Shown: positions 1 through 15,357 of the stretch, piece after piece
Layout of the letters: each line of letters opens with the position of its first letter
How positions within the stretch are numbered: the first letter of the stretch is position 1
NCBI RefSeq assembly: GCF_050003625.1
Contig: NC_134399.1
Span: 37,960,671-38,024,670 of the forward strand
Origin: Haematobia irritans
Taxonomy: Eukaryota; Arthropoda; Insecta; Diptera; Muscidae
Direction of reading: 5' to 3'
DNA length: 64,000 nt
The notes under the pieces: generated by a model
Database searches by the model: none
What the model was told of the DNA's origin: nothing
Seen by the model: only the letters and a program-made list of their open reading frames with translations
Made by a program: the position numbers and the translations under genes

Positions 1-115
1 TATACTCCGAGACCCAATTGTCCATCAAATTTGGAGCCATCAGTGTAGAAATCTATATATATTTTATTCCCCGGGGTCTGTGTACACCACGCCTCACTGT
101 TGGGAATTAGAAAAA
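1..115 (-). pseudogene. LINE fragment, start of RNase H domain
   Basis: Read on the minus strand towards the window edge, this stretch is open and encodes the start of a retrotransposon RNase H domain. The visible motif IDFYTDGSKFDGQLGLGV carries the YTDGSK signature, whose aspartate is the first catalytic residue of that fold. RNase H domains of this kind sit after the reverse transcriptase in I- and Jockey-type LINEs. The frame runs off the left edge, so whether the element is whole cannot be judged. It may belong to the same family as the LINE 3' ends near 37.4 and 55.1 kb, but there is no overlapping sequence to test that. Confidence 0.6.
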
Positions 116-414
116 GCATATTTTTTGTTTGCTAAATTTATGATTGTTTCATATTGTCTTGAGTATAACTTTCTAACTTGGAAGGGATTGGTAGACTTTT
201 ATATATAATTAGAGGAGTTGTGATGTTGTCTTTCTGGTAAACATAACGTGCTAAAGAAAATACCCCATTACAATTATAGCGTGTGTTAGAGTCAAAGAAA
301 ACGCAAAAATTTTTACATACAGTGCATAGCCTATAGTCAGAAAACACCACTTTTTTTGTATTGTGATTTAAAGAGATCGCCTTGGTTGTCCGCAATCTAT
401 CGAGCTCAATTTTG
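116..414. other. AT-rich stretch, nothing recognised
   Basis: I see no coding signature, repeat match or inverted repeat in this stretch. Confidence 0.4.
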
Positions 415-780
415 ACTGAATCCGTGTCGGAAAAGTTAGCTTCTATGCCCTCAAGGAGTCTAATTAGGAGATCGGTCTATATGGGAGCTATATCAAAACA
501 TGGACCGATATATACCAAATTTATAACAGCTCTTAAATGGCTTAAAGTACCTCAAGATTTCAATTTCAAGCAAATCAGATGAAAATTGTGGCTACGATGC
601 CCTCAAGAAGTTCAGTCTATATGGGTGATATGTCAAATATGGCACAGCTCTTTTTAAACCTAAAACATCTCTGGTTTTTAAAATTTCAAACAAATTGGTC
701 GAAAATTGTGACTTTTATGTCCTCAACAAGTCAAATCTGGAGATCGGTCTATATGGGCGCTATATCAAAACACTGGGTAT
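415..780. repeat. degenerate dispersed repeat, three units
   Basis: Three related units contain the phrase 'gatcggtctatatgggagct' or close variants, near 470, 610 and 740. Each is followed by a TATATCAAAAC-like string. This phrase belongs to an abundant non-coding repeat of calyptrate flies (recalled, not searched). The short open frames here are by-products of the repeat. Confidence 0.55.
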
Positions 781-782
781 AA

Positions 783-880
783 GCCATCGCTGTAAAACTT
801 TTTGGTGTTTGGTCTAAGCTGGGATTGAACTCATGACCCTTTGTATGCTAGGAGGGCATGGTAGCCTTTGTACTACGGTA
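783..880 (-). repeat. tRNA-derived SINE, 5' head fragment
   Basis: Read on the minus strand this matches the head of the SINE at 2189-2456: a diverged A-box region, the C-rich centre and a recognisable B box (GGGATTGAAC on the plus strand). The SINE body and tail are missing. Confidence 0.6.
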
Positions 881-890
881 AATAACGATA

Positions 891-1302
891 CAGTAGGTAA
901 CGGATATACGCACATCTCATATAAGAAAATTTTAACGAAAATAATTTATCTAGTGGGAAAAAATGTTTCGCATAAGAATAACCTTTATCAGATATACAAA
1001 TAAAAGAAAAAAATTAGATTCACGCTAGATGACAATTTAAATTAAAAAAATAATTCCTGCTAATAGAATGAAAAGTTTGTTTAATAAATACTATAAATGA
1101 TAAAAGTATTTTATAAAACTATAAAATGATTTTTTGTTTACTTTCTTTTCAAAAACGAATTTTTATAAAATATATTCATATAACAAATAATTTTCTTATA
1201 TACGTATGTATGCCTACAAGAAACTTTTTCCTATAAACAATAATTCCATATAAGAAAAAAAATTGTGTGATTTTCTGACTTTCTTATATCCGTTACCTAC
1301 TG
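891..1302. mobile_element. pogo-like MITE with TA target duplication
   Basis: The ends are perfect inverted repeats: CAGTAGGTAACGGATATA at the left and its complement at 1285-1302, each flanked by TA. Tc1/mariner-superfamily elements duplicate TA, and pogo-type elements typically begin CAGT. The interior is AT-rich and has no transposase. It is about 410 bp long. Confidence 0.65.
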
Positions 1303-1700
1303 TATATTTTATTTCGTATATGGTTAAACTGGTAAGCATGAGATACACTTTCATATGCCAGTAGGCGTGGCAGTTGGCAGATCGGACCAAATTTGTTATC
1401 ATACTTTTTGCTTATCCCCAGTGTTATACATACAAAATTTCAGAGCTCTAGGTGCTTCCAGCTGTAGCCGCTTTATTATAAGCTTCTACAACCAAGTGAA
1501 ACGATCATAGGAGATTTCCATCTCCTTCGATGATATTGAAATTCCCTTTGGTGAGTGTGCAAAATACATTGAAGTTATATTGGACAGAATGCTTAATTTT
1601 AATCTTAGCATTGAAAAAAAGGACGGGAAAATCCATGGAAACCTTGTAGTTGTCAAAAAGGCAATAGGAAATATTTAAGGCCTAAAACCAAAAAATGTGT
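1303..1700. other. non-coding stretch, nothing recognised
   Basis: No coding frame with a recognisable motif and no clear repeat was seen here. Confidence 0.35.
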
Positions 1701-1724
1701 GGCAGTGACCTATAATGATATATG

Positions 1725-1965
1725 GGTCTGGTGCATTGTTGCTACTTGTGCCAAAAATAATCTACCAAAATTAGAAAAAAATTACCAAATATCTACCAAA
1801 TGTAAAAAATCTTATTTTAAATTTTTTATAGAAAATTTTTGCAAAATTTTATTTCTATATTTTTGCCAAAAAGTTATTTCTATAAAAAATTCTTGCAAAA
1901 ATTTACTTTTATAGCAAATGTTTGCAAAATTTTATTTTTAGAGAAATTTGTGCAAAATTTTATTT
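1725..1965. repeat. fragment of minisatellite-bearing repeat family
   Basis: It begins with the phrase 'aataatctaccaaaattaga' and continues into degenerate copies of the 29-bp TTTCTATAGAAA-type monomer expanded at 37-39.7 kb. The same 'taccaaa' head is found near 4340, 36800 and 39330. Confidence 0.55.
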
Positions 1966-2188
1966 TATTTATTTATTTTATTCCTTCTTCACGAATCCAA
2001 GCCGCTAGACCATATAAGGATTCCAAATCTACAAAAACATAACAGCAATCATAATTTGTTAAAAAAAAGACATGAGCTTAAAAACAAGAAAAAAGTAACA
2101 TAAATAGTAATAATTTGAAACAAATGAATACACAATAATTAAAGCAATTAACAAAAATATATTAATTTTATGTTAGCCTGATATCAGG

Positions 2189-2456
2189 GAGCCACCGTGG
2201 TGCAATGGTTAGCATGCCCGCCTTGCATACACAAGGTCGTGGGTTCGATTCCTGCTTCGACCGAACACCAAAAAGTTTTTCAGCGGTGGATTATCCCACC
2301 TCAGTAATGCTGGTGACACTTCTGAAGGTTTCAAAGCTTCTCTAAGTGGTTTCAGTGCAATGTGGAACGCCGTTCGAACTCAGCTAGGTATCACAATGGA
2401 CTGAATAGTCTAAGTGAGCCTGATACATCGGGCTGCCACCATACCTAACCTAACCT
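2189..2456 (+). mobile_element. tRNA-derived SINE
   Basis: The head resembles a tRNA gene, with an internal polymerase III promoter: an A-box-like GTGGTGCAATGG near 2197 and a perfect B box GGTTCGATTCC at 2242-2252. A CCTTG/CAAGG stem sits where the anticodon arm would be. A tRNA-unrelated body follows, and then a 3' end with 'caatggactgaatagtcta' and 'gggctgccacc', finishing in CCTAACCTAACCT. That 3' end matches the 3' end of LINEs in this window. About 70 bp of the body present in the 29.0-kb copy is missing here. Confidence 0.85.
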
Positions 2457-2660
2457 ATATATATGGGAGCTATGTCTATATCTGAATTGATTTCCACCAA
2501 ATTTGGCTTACATATTTACAATGTTAATTCATTCTCTCCAAAATTTAAAGGAAATCAAGGTAAACCACTGTAGTTAATTAAGTACATATCCCGCGAAAGA
2601 TATATTTATGTGTGCTATATTTAAATCTGAACGGAAATTAGCGTACATATGTAGAAGGGC
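2457..2660. repeat. dispersed 'tatatgggagctat' repeat
   Basis: It carries the same 'tatatgggagctatgtct' phrase as 415-780, followed by AT-rich sequence. Non-coding. Confidence 0.4.
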
Positions 2661-2671
2661 TTCTGTGGCAC

Positions 2672-2875
2672 GGTTGCCATAGTTGATAGAATTCTGCCAA
2701 AAATGGTAGTTTTTTTACTGTTTGGTAGATTGGTAGACTTCTTGATGTTTGGGTAGATTCCTCTCTAAATAAACGGTACTACAGAAATAAAATTTTGAGA
2801 AGATTTAGTAAAGAAATAAAATTTTAAACATATTTCTAAAGAAATAAAATTTTGAGAAAATTTTCTATAAAAAAA
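2672..2875. repeat. fragment of minisatellite-bearing repeat family
   Basis: It contains 'gcacggttgccatagttga', then 'tttggtagattggtagactt', then a few degenerate TAAAGAAATAAAATTTT monomers. The middle phrase is the reverse complement of the right border of the 37-39.7 kb array, so this is a small relative in opposite orientation. Confidence 0.5.
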
Positions 2876-3240
2876 GTAAATTATTGTTTTCGCGTTAGGT
2901 CATACTACACAGAAAAATTCACGAAAATTTTTCCAATTAAAGTCTTATTTGAGTTCTAAAAATATTCAAAAAAAATATTCAATTAAAAATATAATTGATT
3001 CCACAAAATTTTTAATTGAAATAAAAATAAAAATCAATCTGGGTTGTACGTTTGAGGAGTATATTTGTATGAGAAGTTTGTTGTTGTTTTGTAGGGTCAC
3101 TAAATCTGGTTCACCAAGATTTTTAGCAGATTTATTTACCTTCTCCAAATCGTCGAGGAATTCGCAGATTATGATTCCGAAACTAACAACTGTATTAGAA
3201 AGATCATTCCAAGTGAGAATCATATCGAAACCATATAAAA

Positions 3241-4633
<1,393 letters not shown>

Positions 4634-4811
4634 AAATTTATTAATAAAACTAAGAATTTATTGGACATAAATAAAAATTGTATACATTGAAGAATTTATG
4701 GCAATTACTCTTGAACATAAAAATTTAATTTAATTTAATATGTACTAATACTTTTTCTGATTTAATGAAATAAATTGATTTTATTTACTATTGGACTCCC
4801 AGTAACATCTA

Positions 4812-7640
<2,829 letters not shown>

Positions 7641-7647
7641 TCCATAC

Positions 7648-7765
7648 AAAGTTCATTTCATCCTCATCGCTACCACAGACTCGTAAGTGACACTGCAACA
7701 ATCGCCAACAGTGATGGGGGAAGCTTATGAAAAAGTATGAAATGTACATGAAAGTATTTTGCCAT
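7648..7765 (-). repeat. end fragment of CCCTGCC-type MITE
   Basis: It contains the right-end sequence of the CCCTGCC MITE family in reverse orientation ('gttcatttcatcctcatcgc', 'actgcaacaatcgcca'), diverging before the terminus. Confidence 0.6.
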
Positions 7766-7771
7766 CACTAT

Positions 7772-7828
7772 TCCCAATAAACACAGGATGAGCGTTTTTC
7801 AAATGCAATAACTTTTCAGTTTGAGGTT
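7772..7828 (+). repeat. solo terminus of the CCCAATAAACACA foldback family
   Basis: The string from CCCAATAAACACAGGATGAG to CAGTTTGAGG matches the outer end of the A block at 58684 and the complement of 61130. Only about 57 bp is present, followed directly by MITE sequence. Confidence 0.65.
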
Positions 7829-7829
7829 A

Positions 7830-8606
7830 AACATTTTTTGGATTTGACGGCGCTTCTGAGAATCCTCACCACGTCGGAAACAAACGTATTCGACATCCAA
7901 AACTCGTCGGAAAAACGCCGTCACTATTGAGAAGTTGTACCACGCCAAGTTACTACAAAAAAGTATCGCATGAGTGCAACTATTAGGTGCATTTTCTAAT
8001 AAATTTAGATCGATGCCAATAAGAGCCCCTTCAAACAATCAGAAAAAGTGAATTTTAAGATAGTTGTAAAAGAATCATTGTGGTCAAGTAAAACACGATT
8101 CTTTAGATGTTTATTAAACATTTATAAATTCTTATAAATATAGCATTTACACCAATATCACAACACATTTAACATTATGTTTTCATTAATAATAGAGTGA
8201 TGTTGATTTACAAGTGGCAAGTTACATGTTGCAGCGTCTATCAGCCAGTGTTTTTAATCTCGATGGGGGCAGCGTGTCTGTAAAATATCTGAAAAACAAT
8301 CACTTTATTTCGTTTGGAAAGTCAAAAATTGTTCACCAATATACCTTTTACAATTTTAAGCGAAATAACTATGTTTTCAGCACTTCATTGTCGATTTTAT
8401 TTAAATAAATTATAAAAAGCTAGTTTCGCTTGGTGTTTCACAAAATATAAAATGACTCTTGTAACAATAGTGATGGCAAAATACTTTCATGCGAATAGTG
8501 ATGGCAAAATACTATCACAGTTGACGATTGTTGCAGTGTCACTTACGAGTCTGTGGTAGCGATGAGGATGAAAGGGAACTTTGAAATGCTGGCAGGGAAT
8601 GTTATT
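7830..8606 (+). mobile_element. CCCTGCC-type MITE, copy a
   Basis: It starts within 'aacattttttggatttgacg' (terminus lost at the junction with the preceding foldback end) and ends at 'atgctggcaggga'. It runs parallel to the full copies at 21642-22541 and (reverse) 53476-54263. Shared landmarks are 'gaagttgtaccacgccaag', 'caagtaaaacacgatt' and 'gcagcgtctatcagcca'. No transposase frame; non-autonomous. Confidence 0.75.
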
Positions 8607-8700
8607 GAGTAGTTGTTGTCGCCGTCTATTGTCTTTTAATTGTTTTGGAGGTAAATAGTTCTCTTATCCTACTACTCTTTGCTACATGTACTCACGGAGC

Positions 8701-9352
8701 CAGTGATGCCAACTCCTGAAGGGCAAAAAGCACCAAAAATATAAAACTTCCGAAGATGTGTATTATAGAACTTTTGTTTTGAAGCATTATTTGATTATGA
8801 AACTGTTATTTCATTTCGATCAGTATTGTCTTTAAAATTTCACACTAAAAACATTTTTTTTTCGACATTAAATTTCGAAATATTAATATTTGGAGGAAGT
8901 CTATTTGTAACTTCAGTTATGAGTGCTTTTGTGAATTTAATGACATCTTTAGCAAGTTCAGAAAATCGTCACTCGTCGCTAAGCATTTAAAAGAATGTCC
9001 AATCCAAATTTTGGTATGAGAAGATATGTAATGCGCTTTACAGACTATCAGTTATTCCGGGCGACAGTGCCCGAGTCGAACATATCCCATATATTGTGCA
9101 CATTATAAGTTAAGTCCGAAGGCATAATCGGATTTCACTTTTAATGTGCACAATATATGGGATATGTTCGACACGAGCACTGTCATCTGGAATAACTTAT
9201 AGTCTGTAAAGCGCATAAGATTCTTTACAAACACCGACATTCCGTCCGGAATAACTGATAGTCTGTAAAGCGCATAAAAAAGGCAATTTGTTACTTTTTG
9301 GAAATCAAAAAGCACTAAATTTGGTGCTAAAAGCACCAAAGTGGCATCACTG
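8701..9352. mobile_element. hAT-type MITE with 8-bp target duplication
   Basis: The ends are CAGTGATGCCA inverted repeats. The flanking 8-mers are identical: CACGGAGC at 8693-8700 and at 9353-9360. An 8-bp duplication with a CAG-starting terminus fits the hAT superfamily. There is no transposase. Another MITE is inserted at 9031-9276. The right end lies about 190 bp before the helicase start codon, so it may sit in that promoter. Confidence 0.82.
9031..9276. mobile_element. hairpin MITE (ATGCGCTTTACAG ends), nested
   Basis: About 80 bp from 9031 is repeated in inverted form up to 9219, including 'tcgaacatatcccatatatt' and its complement, making a long hairpin. A second copy of the right end follows at about 9220-9276, a local tandem duplication of the terminus. 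A related copy lies at 22578-22810. Confidence 0.7.
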
Positions 9353-9552
9353 CACGGAGCATATGGTTTACAACTTGACATTAGAAAGCCAATGTTTATG
9401 TTGCCTGCGAAGTTTACTAATAAATTTAAAATAAATTGTTTTATAAAAGACAGAAGTAAATAACAGTTCAATATTCTAAATAGTTTTATTTGTAAAACTT
9501 CAACTTTATATCCCTGGTTATTTATATGACCTATTAAGAGTGTATACGCAAA

Positions 9553-12500
9553 ATGAAAGAAAAACGTGGTCCTGCTAATAAATCGAAACCAATTCCTCAA
9601 CGAATTTCTTTGGACAATGAAATCCAGAAATTGAAATCACAGTATGACTCAATCTCGAATTTGGAAGTTGGGACATTTAAACGTTTCCAAGATTTTCCAC
9701 TTTCGCAGAAAACTATCAAAGGCTTGGTCGATGCCAAATATATCCAACCCACTGACATTCAACGTGAGAGCATTGGTCCCGCATTGCAAGGTAATAATAT
9801 ATTTAAATATCATTATGTCAGGAGCTCAAATCGTCCACATAACTTTATAATATTATTTATTTGCGCGTAACAAGTTGCATTTTATTCATTGTTTCCTAAA
9901 GAAACCACCTATATCGGATAGGAATACTGAAACTAACTATTGAACTTAACCTAAGTCGTCTACATATAGGACGGGCATCCCGTTCATTATATCACCGTTG
10001 GTCCCATAAAATATCCAAATAGTAAGTGGCCCACATTTACACCACCCTTTAATGTCACACCGCATTTCGGGGTCACACTGGGCAAATAGGAATTAAACCA
10101 TCGCTGATAAAATGTTTTTTTTTTTTTTTTGCCAAAATTGGGCTTGAATCCATGACTTCCGGTATGCAAGGCGGGAATGAAAACCCTATAACCACAATGG
10201 ATCTCCCATATGTCGCCTCTACATACATTCTTGAAATTCGAGACATGTTATTCTTTATAGGTCAAGGTCGATATATAATATGCACCATTCCCTCCAAGAT
10301 GCGTAATCCATACGTCTATATCTCGCATTACAAAACGCAATTCAAAATTCAATCGAGCTTTAAAAGTAGCAGACAATGTTTGCTATTTCAGCAAACGGAG
10401 ACTGCTCTCCTTTTCTAGCAGACTTACTGTTGTTTTAGCAGATTTTTCTGATTGTCTATTATCAAATTTCTTTGTAGGGCTCCATCCAGATTTCTCTATT
10501 TCATTATCTCAGATCTCATTTGGACAGTATGCAATACTAGCGGAGGGGTAGTTTGACAAAATTTATATTAGATTTGTTAGAAACATACAAGTTTACTATT
10601 TTTTACATTATTATTCGTTTTGTCTTTAAGGTAAAGATGTATTGGCCGCTGCAATTACAGGCAGTGGAAAAACTCTAGCATTTTTGATACCGGTAAGTGA
10701 TCTCCATATACTTCAATAAAAAATATATTCATTTTAAGAAATATATTCATTACACAGGTATTGGAACATTTATTTATTTCTAAATGGACTCGAACGGATG
10801 GTGTAGCCGCAATTATCATTTCACCAACCAGAGAGTTGGCTTACCAAATATTTGAAACATTGAAAAAGATAGGCAAATATCATGACTTCTCGGCAGGTTT
10901 AATTATCGGCGGGAAAAATTTAAAATTTGAGCGTTCTCGAATGGATCAATGCAATATTTTAATATGTACACCAGGACGTCTTTTACAGCATATGGATGAA
11001 AATCCCCTATTCAATGCATCCACAATGGAGGTGCTTGTTTTGGATGAAGCTGATAGATGCCTCGACATGGGATTTGAGCAAACTTTGAATGCCATAATAG
11101 AGAATTTCCCTCCACAAAGACAAACACTGTTATTTTCAGCTACGCAAACTAGTTCGGTAAAAGATTTGGCACGTCTTAATCTAAAAGATCCTATATATGT
11201 AGGTGCAAAAATTAGTGGCGACGAGGGGAGCAAATTGCGGCCACTAAATGCCAAGGTGGTGCCCGATTTATTGCAACAAAACTATGTGGTTGTGGCCTTG
11301 GAAGATAAAATCACAATGCTCTGGTCGTTTATTAAGAATCATTTAAAACAGAAAATTATAGTTTTTCTTTCCAGTTGCAAGCAGGTCAAATATATTTTCG
11401 AGATATTTTGCAAATTAAGACCCGGCACAAGTTTGTTGGCCTTGTACGGCACTCTCCACCAAGACCGTAGAATTGCGATCTACAATGACTTTGTTAAGAA
11501 AAGCAATGTGGTCTTATTTGCCACCGATATTGCTTCGCGTGGCTTGGACTTTCCATCTGTCAATTGGGTTGTGCAGTTGGATTGCCCTGAGGATGTGACC
11601 CAGTACATACATAGAGCCGGTCGTTCTGCTCGCAATAAAACACGGGGTGAGTCGCTCTTAGTTTTATTACCCTCTGAAGAGGAAAACATGTTGAAAGAAC
11701 TCGATCAGAAATCAATTTCCATACGGAAAATATCAATAGATCCAAAAAAATTATTTTCTCCTCGTGCTAAGATTGAGGCTTATTTGGCACAAAATCCTGA
11801 ACTGAAAGCTTCTGCTCAACGAGCCTTTGTGGCCTATATAAAATCCGTGTTCCTCATGAAAAACAAAAAAGTCTTTAACGTGATGTCTCTGGATTTTGAT
11901 GCCTATGCAAAATCCTTGGGACTTATAATTACGCCACGCGTTCGTTTTCTCGATCGTTTCTTAAAGAAACAAAATCAAAATAAATCTGATTTCCACGGAG
12001 ATGGTAGCGATATCGATGGTAGCGAGAATATAAAGAATTGCAATGAGAATTTGTTTAAGTCTACACAAAGTGATTCCGAATCTGATGATGAAGATTTTAT
12101 AAAGATCAAAAGAGTTGATCATGATATCAAAGGTAGCCAACATTTGGGTGAAAACGACGGCGACGATGGTATTGCAAACGATTTGCCTCCGCCGGTGCTA
12201 AGGAAAAAAGAAAAACTTGTCACTAAAGCAGCTTTAGCTAAGAAAGCAATCAAGAAGAATTTAACAGTTAACGAGAAAGTAAAATTCGACGAAGACGGCC
12301 ACGAAATAGCGGATCCTCGTAAGCAATTGCAATCAGAATTGGCAAAGGAATACGAAAGCAAAGTAAATACCGCTGGCGGCATTAACATCGAAATGGCCAA
12401 GCAACTCTTGCAGGAGGAAGATAAATTTGACAAGCAACGTTTTCGATCGTTAGTCAAACAAAAACATAAAAAATTAAAAGAAAAACTCAAAAAACGAGGT

Positions 12501-12836
12501 GATGAAGAAGCGAAGGCCGCATCTGACAGTGGTGAGGACGATTATGGCGAAAGCGATAGTGATAGATCAGTTGACTTGTCGTGGCTTCCTGACCCATCTA
12601 AAATTTATGGGAAAAATTCAAACTCCGAAGAGGAATCAGATGAGCATACTGATGAAGAAAATCCAAAATCACAAAAGAATAAAAGAAACTGGACTTCCGC
12701 TGAAGACAACGATGATAATGCAAATGACAGCGACGATTTTGAAGAACCTGTAAGAAAAAAACCGAACGTAACATCAAAACTGACGTTAGATGATGCAGAA
12801 AAAATAGCACAACAACTATTAGCCAATTCAATGTAA
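9553..12836 (+). CDS. DDX10: DEAD-box RNA helicase, DDX10/Dbp4 family
   Basis: This is an ATP-dependent RNA helicase of the DDX10 (yeast Dbp4/Hca4) family, which acts in the nucleolus in small-subunit rRNA processing. Coding exons are 9553-9790, 10631-10692 and 10758-12836, with GT/AG sites and matching phases. The product is 792 residues, near the usual family size. The order is: Q motif (PTDIQRESIGPALQG), motif I (AITGSGKT, built across exon 2), PTRELA, TPGRL, motif II VLDEADRCLDMGF, motif III SAT, motif V ATDIASRGLDFP, motif VI HRAGRSAR. A lysine-rich and acidic C-terminal third contains DEED- and SDSD-type runs, as expected for the family. AATAAA lies at 12854-12859. Intron 1 holds a SINE fragment. 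All core motifs are intact, so it is probably functional. Confidence 0.95.
9791..10630 (+). other. helicase intron 1 (with SINE fragment)
   Basis: The intron is bounded by GTAATA and TTTAAG, with the glycine codon of the Q-motif region split across the junction. At about 10093-10202 it contains the head of the tRNA-derived SINE in reverse orientation, with a T-rich run and the phrase 'gtatgcaaggcggg'. Nothing else is recognised. Confidence 0.75.
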
Positions 12837-13600
12837 ATCTTGTTTATATGTTTAATAAAAATACGATATCATAAATGTAATCGTTACCATATGGAAATAA
12901 ATGCCAAATTGACATTTAACACATGTTGGGAATTAGTGAATATGTGATTTCAATGCCCTATGTACATTTTATTATTTTTGCTAATAAAAAGGACAAATGT
13001 TGAAATTTATATTAAAAATTATGACTATTCATTATTTGGAAATTTTTCATTTAAAATTTAGAACATATTCCTGGTTCATATCCAAACTTGAATGATGTGG
13101 GCCGATGCCAAGGTTTTCGATTGCTTTGGAACCAAAAATCGACTTCTTAATTAATTTTCAAAAAATTATAATTTGATACTTTCAAAAATAATTAATGATT
13201 AAAATTAATTTTTTATGTTGACCTAAATATACTTTAAAGATTTGACATAACCTACATTAAGTAAAAAATTAAAATTCTGTTATATAACTTAATGAAGATA
13301 ATATAGGCTTTACACAAGATTTGAAATCTCTTTATAGGTTCTAAGTTATCAATTTTTGCTTCGAAATATGAGGACCACGCTTTTTTTGCTTAAATGTTCC
13401 GTATACAGCCCCCATATAAACCTATAACCAGATTTGGTTTCCGGAGCTTCCAGGTTGAAATTTAGCCCCCCATATAAACCGATCTACAGATTTTAATTCT
13501 TGTGGAGGATATATCTCATCCATTCCAGCTGAAATTTGGCTCTCTTTTTATAAACTTCTCTAGGACTGCATTGGGTTATATAGGTATTTAATACGCCTTT
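12837..13600. other. helicase 3' region and intergenic DNA
   Basis: The polyadenylation signal is at 12854. The rest is AT-rich. At 13400-13500 there are 'gcccccatataaacc' phrases, a dispersed repeat I associate with calyptrate flies. Confidence 0.4.
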
Positions 13601-13617
13601 TTTCTAACATATACTCC

Positions 13618-13965
13618 ACTTCGACTATTCGGTCCATTATGATATCACAGTGTTGAACTTCTACCTTATCACTGAGTGCTTTGACTATTCAGTCCATTGT
13701 GATACCACAGTGTTGAACTTCTACCTTATCACTGAGTGCTGCCCGCTTCTATTTTTAGCTCAATGACAAATCCGAACGGCATTCCACATTGCGGTGATAC
13801 CACTTAGAGACGTTTTGAAACACTCAGAAATGTCACCAGCATTACTGAGAGGGCATAATCCACTGTTGAAAAACTTTTTGGTATTTGGTGGAAACTGGGG
13901 TTGAATCCACGACCCTAGGTATGCAAGGCGGGCATGCTAACCATTGAACCACGGTGCCTCGCTAC
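13618..13965 (-). mobile_element. tRNA-derived SINE, with internal 60-bp tandem duplication
   Basis: On the minus strand it has the SINE head (B-box region near 13910), the body, and part of the 3' domain. The segment with 'gactattcagtccattgtga' to 'cttatcactgagtgct' occurs twice in a row with a period near 60 bp (from 13621 and 13681). The CCTAA tail is missing. Confidence 0.75.
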
Positions 13966-14201
13966 TCCATATGAACTAACTTACAATTTAGAAGACAATC
14001 TTAAGAAAAAGTCTTATAGAACTTTATACGCAATCCATGGTTAAGGTTACATAAGATTCGTCCTGGCCGAACTTACACCTGTATATACTTGTCATATATC
14101 TTTTTGGCATAATTAATTCTATCTTTCACGATTAAATTAAGATTTATCGACCAATTTAAGAATGTGTAGCTACACTTTAGCTAAAGAGTAGAACATTGAT
14201 A

Positions 14202-15355
14202 AAGGGTGATACGGTCAAAATTTGGTCAATATAAACTTGACGTATTTCTTTCAATTTTGCATTTAAAAAACCTGAACACCCCTCATTTTGAAGGTGTGTG
14301 TGTAGAATGTTGCTCCTATTTTGATTTTGGAATTCACTCTTCAGTTGTCAAAATGCCGTCCAAGCAAGAAGAGCAGCGTATCAAAATTTTGCTCGCACGA
14401 AAAGCTGGCAAAATCGCTGAAAGTTGCCAAATCAACCGTTACAAATGTAATTAAAGTGTTTGGGGAACGTTTGTCGACAGCCAGGAAGTCTGGATTGGGG
14501 GAAAATCGAAAACCGGAAGCCGCTGAGACGACAAAGAGAGTTGCCGGTAGTTTCAAGCGAAACCCTAACCTCTCTCTCCGAGATGCCGCATATAAGCTGG
14601 TTGTATCGTCTACAACCGTGCATCGAGCCAAAAAACGAGCCGGACTATCGACTTACAAGAAGGTAGTGACTCCAAATCGCGATGATAAACAAAATACGAC
14701 GGCCAAAGCGCGATCCCGGAGGCTGTACACGAGCACATTTTCAAGCACATAAAACTGTCAAAGTTCGCAAAGAAATATCTGGTTTGGCAAGCCATCTGTA
14801 CCTGTGGCTTTAAAAGCAGCATTTTCATAGCTTCCGGGACTGTCAACCAAGAAATTTACGTGAAAGAGTGTTTGAATAAACGTCTGCTGCCTTTCCTGAA
14901 GAAACACGGTTGTTCCGTACTGTTTTGGCCGGATTTGGCATCTTGCCATTACGGTAAAAAGGCCATGGAGTGGTACGCCGCCAACAACGTGCAGGTGGTT
15001 CCAAGGACAAGAACCCTCCCAATACACCAGAGCTCCGCCCAATTGAGAAATACTGGACCATTGTCAAGCGGAACCTAAAGAAGACCAAAAAACTGCTAAG
15101 GACGAGCAGCAGTTCAAGGCAAACTGGCTTTCTGCGGCGAAGAAGGTGGACAAGGTGGCTGTACAAAATCTGATGGCAGGTGTCAAGCGTGAGGCCCGGC
15201 AATTCGGATTTGGAAAAGCGAAAGCCTAACTGAATATTTTTCCTGAATTTTATACTAATTGAACTTGAAAAAGAAATTTAATTTGATTTTTTAAATAAAC
15301 GATTTCCCCAATTTCACGCGTTTTCCCTTGACCAAATTTTGACCGTATCACCTTT
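14202..15355 (+). mobile_element. Tc1/mariner-superfamily element, DD37E type
   Basis: Terminal inverted repeats read AAGGGTGATACGGTCAAAAT at the left and its complement (one C missing) at the right, each flanked by TA. The element encloses a broken transposase. Its ends begin with the same AAGGGTGAT as the mariner copies at 3-6 kb, but the transposase is of a different group. Confidence 0.85.
14353..15229 (+). pseudogene. Tc1-like transposase (DD37E), frameshifted and internally deleted
   Basis: The ATG at 14353 starts a transposase N-terminus (MPSKQEEQRIKILLARKAGK) that needs a frameshift near 14410 to continue into the helix-turn-helix part ending at 14752. Nearby, sequence is missing, including the first catalytic Asp. 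The catalytic core resumes with FAKKYLVWQAICTCG and WPDLASCHYG (second Asp). A further frameshift near 15000 leads to NTPELRPIEKYW with the catalytic Glu. Thirty-seven residues separate Asp and Glu when the frames are followed, giving the DD37E spacing. A last frame change leads to the end near 15229. The copy is dead. Confidence 0.85.
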
Positions 15356-15357
15356 TA

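Noticed and set aside
2189..2270. Genuine tRNA gene
   Set aside because: The tRNA-like head recurs with an identical body and LINE-type tail at several sites, so it is a SINE.
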